From positions 1-15,357 of the forward strand of contig SHZG01000028.1 of the NCBI GenBank assembly GCA_009692395.1: a stretch of DNA of 15,357 bases. Reading direction: 5' to 3'. The stretch comes from Methylococcales bacterium (GTDB lineage: Bacteria > Pseudomonadota > Gammaproteobacteria > Methylococcales > Methylomonadaceae). Shown here piece after piece: positions 15,064 to 15,357 of the stretch. The position numbers were made by a program, and so were the translations under genes. The notes under the pieces are model-generated. The model was not told the origin of the DNA and did not search any database. It was given only the letters and a program-made list of their open reading frames with translations. Position 1 is the first letter of the stretch; each line of letters starts with the position of its first letter.

Positions 15064-15228
15064 ATGTACCAGTTAACAAGCATTTCCTTAGTATTGATTA
15101 CTATAAATTATCCTCTTTATGCCAACAATGACGCACAACCCATAAGCCCCACTAAAGCTCTTGCAGGAGAATCAACTTCTAAGAATCCATTTTTAGAGCT
15201 GCCAATTGAAGATTTGGTAGTGGGTTAA
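15064..15228 (+). pseudogene. 5' fragment of a probable TonB-dependent receptor, cut by the IS
   Basis: The frame gives 54 residues from ATG 15064, of which the last few (VVG and the TAA) are read from the IS tip, so native sequence ends at about residue 51. A hydrophobic stretch (SISLVLITINYPLYA, 6-20) looks like a signal peptide with cleavage after LYA, although no Lys/Arg precedes it. The mature start is Pro/Ser-rich and leads to NPFLELPIEDL, which resembles the LxxLSLEDLLxVxV motif just before the plug domain of many TonB-dependent receptors. The rest is outside the window or displaced by the IS. ExbB/ExbD encoded next door would fit. The Shine-Dalgarno is weak. Some other exported protein with a similar motif is possible. 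Confidence 0.5.
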
Positions 15229-15357
15229 ATCTGTAATTATGAATAAATATCGCGCCCGAATTCGACCTTGTTGATAAGCAAACCGATGACGGTGTCGTGC
15301 ATCAACTCTAGTTTTGAGAAGCAAATGGTCTTGCGATTGAGTCGTTTGATCCATGTC
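15216..15357 (-). mobile_element. IS1-family insertion sequence, right-hand (3') end, second copy
   Basis: An exact inverted copy of 2-143. The terminal GG of the element is at 15216-15217, and the preceding bases (gattt) belong to the interrupted receptor-like gene. The rest of the IS extends beyond the window. Both copies point their transposase 3' ends inward. Confidence 0.8.
15216..15357 (-). repeat. 142-bp perfect inverted repeat, right copy
   Basis: The partner of bases 2-143, identical over 142 bp in inverted orientation. The unique sequence between the two copies is about 15.07 kb and contains many probably essential genes. Confidence 0.95.
15237..15357 (-). CDS. IS1-family transposase, C-terminal fragment (5' end outside window)
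   Basis: It encodes the same C-terminal residues as the plus-strand copy at the left end, with the stop TAA at 15237-15239. The perfect identity suggests recent transposition or gene conversion, or that both ends come from one collapsed repeat in assembly. Confidence 0.8.
   Translation of the reverse strand, partial: TWIKRLNRKTICFSKLELMHDTVIGLLINKVEFGRDIYS

Overview
The window reads as a conserved chromosomal segment of a gammaproteobacterium. Support comes from the gene order exbB-exbD-lpxK-ycaR-kdsB and ndk-rlmN-pilF-hisS-yfgM-bamB-der, the B-type aconitase, Tpx and a DciA-type protein. Base composition is moderate, codons lean A/T at third positions, and short palindromic repeats sit at gene junctions. 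I favour a Thiotrichales/Beggiatoa-like bacterium, but this is a guess from general resemblance and no marker here settles it.

Both ends are the 3' end of the same IS1-family insertion sequence in inverted orientation: 142 identical bases at 2-143 and 15216-15357, each encoding the last ~39 residues of the transposase. The window therefore looks like a stretch bounded by two IS copies, probably a draft contig that stopped at repeats. The right-hand copy interrupts a plus-strand gene whose first ~51 codons resemble the start of a TonB-dependent receptor. The left-hand copy begins immediately after the stop codon of a dciA-like gene.

Everything between, apart from the receptor fragment, is transcribed on the minus strand. 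From right to left: (1) exbB, exbD, lpxK, ycaR and kdsB form a tightly overlapping unit with ATGA/TAATG junctions, preceded by a plausible sigma70 promoter. It combines a proton-driven energy transducer with lipid A 4'-kinase and CMP-Kdo synthesis, so it is an outer-membrane module. (2) After a 130-bp gap with an ndk promoter come ndk, rlmN, pilF, hisS, yfgM, bamB and der, a classic cluster covering nucleotide metabolism, rRNA/tRNA modification, type IV pilus secretin assembly, tRNA charging, outer-membrane protein insertion and ribosome assembly. rodZ and ispG, usual members between pilF and hisS, are absent. (3) Then follow a small XRE-type regulator with foreign codon usage, tpx (thiol peroxidase), a small alpha/beta hydrolase, acnB and the dciA-like gene, with palindromic elements at several junctions.

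The best leads outside ordinary annotation are an interleaved pair of inverted repeats at the xre/tpx junction (operator or pseudoknot-like leader), a palindromic repeat that lies exactly in frame inside kdsB, tandem hairpins between acnB and dciA, and the IS-bounded structure of the window. I do not see a defence island, CRISPR array, biosynthetic cluster, tRNA or rRNA.
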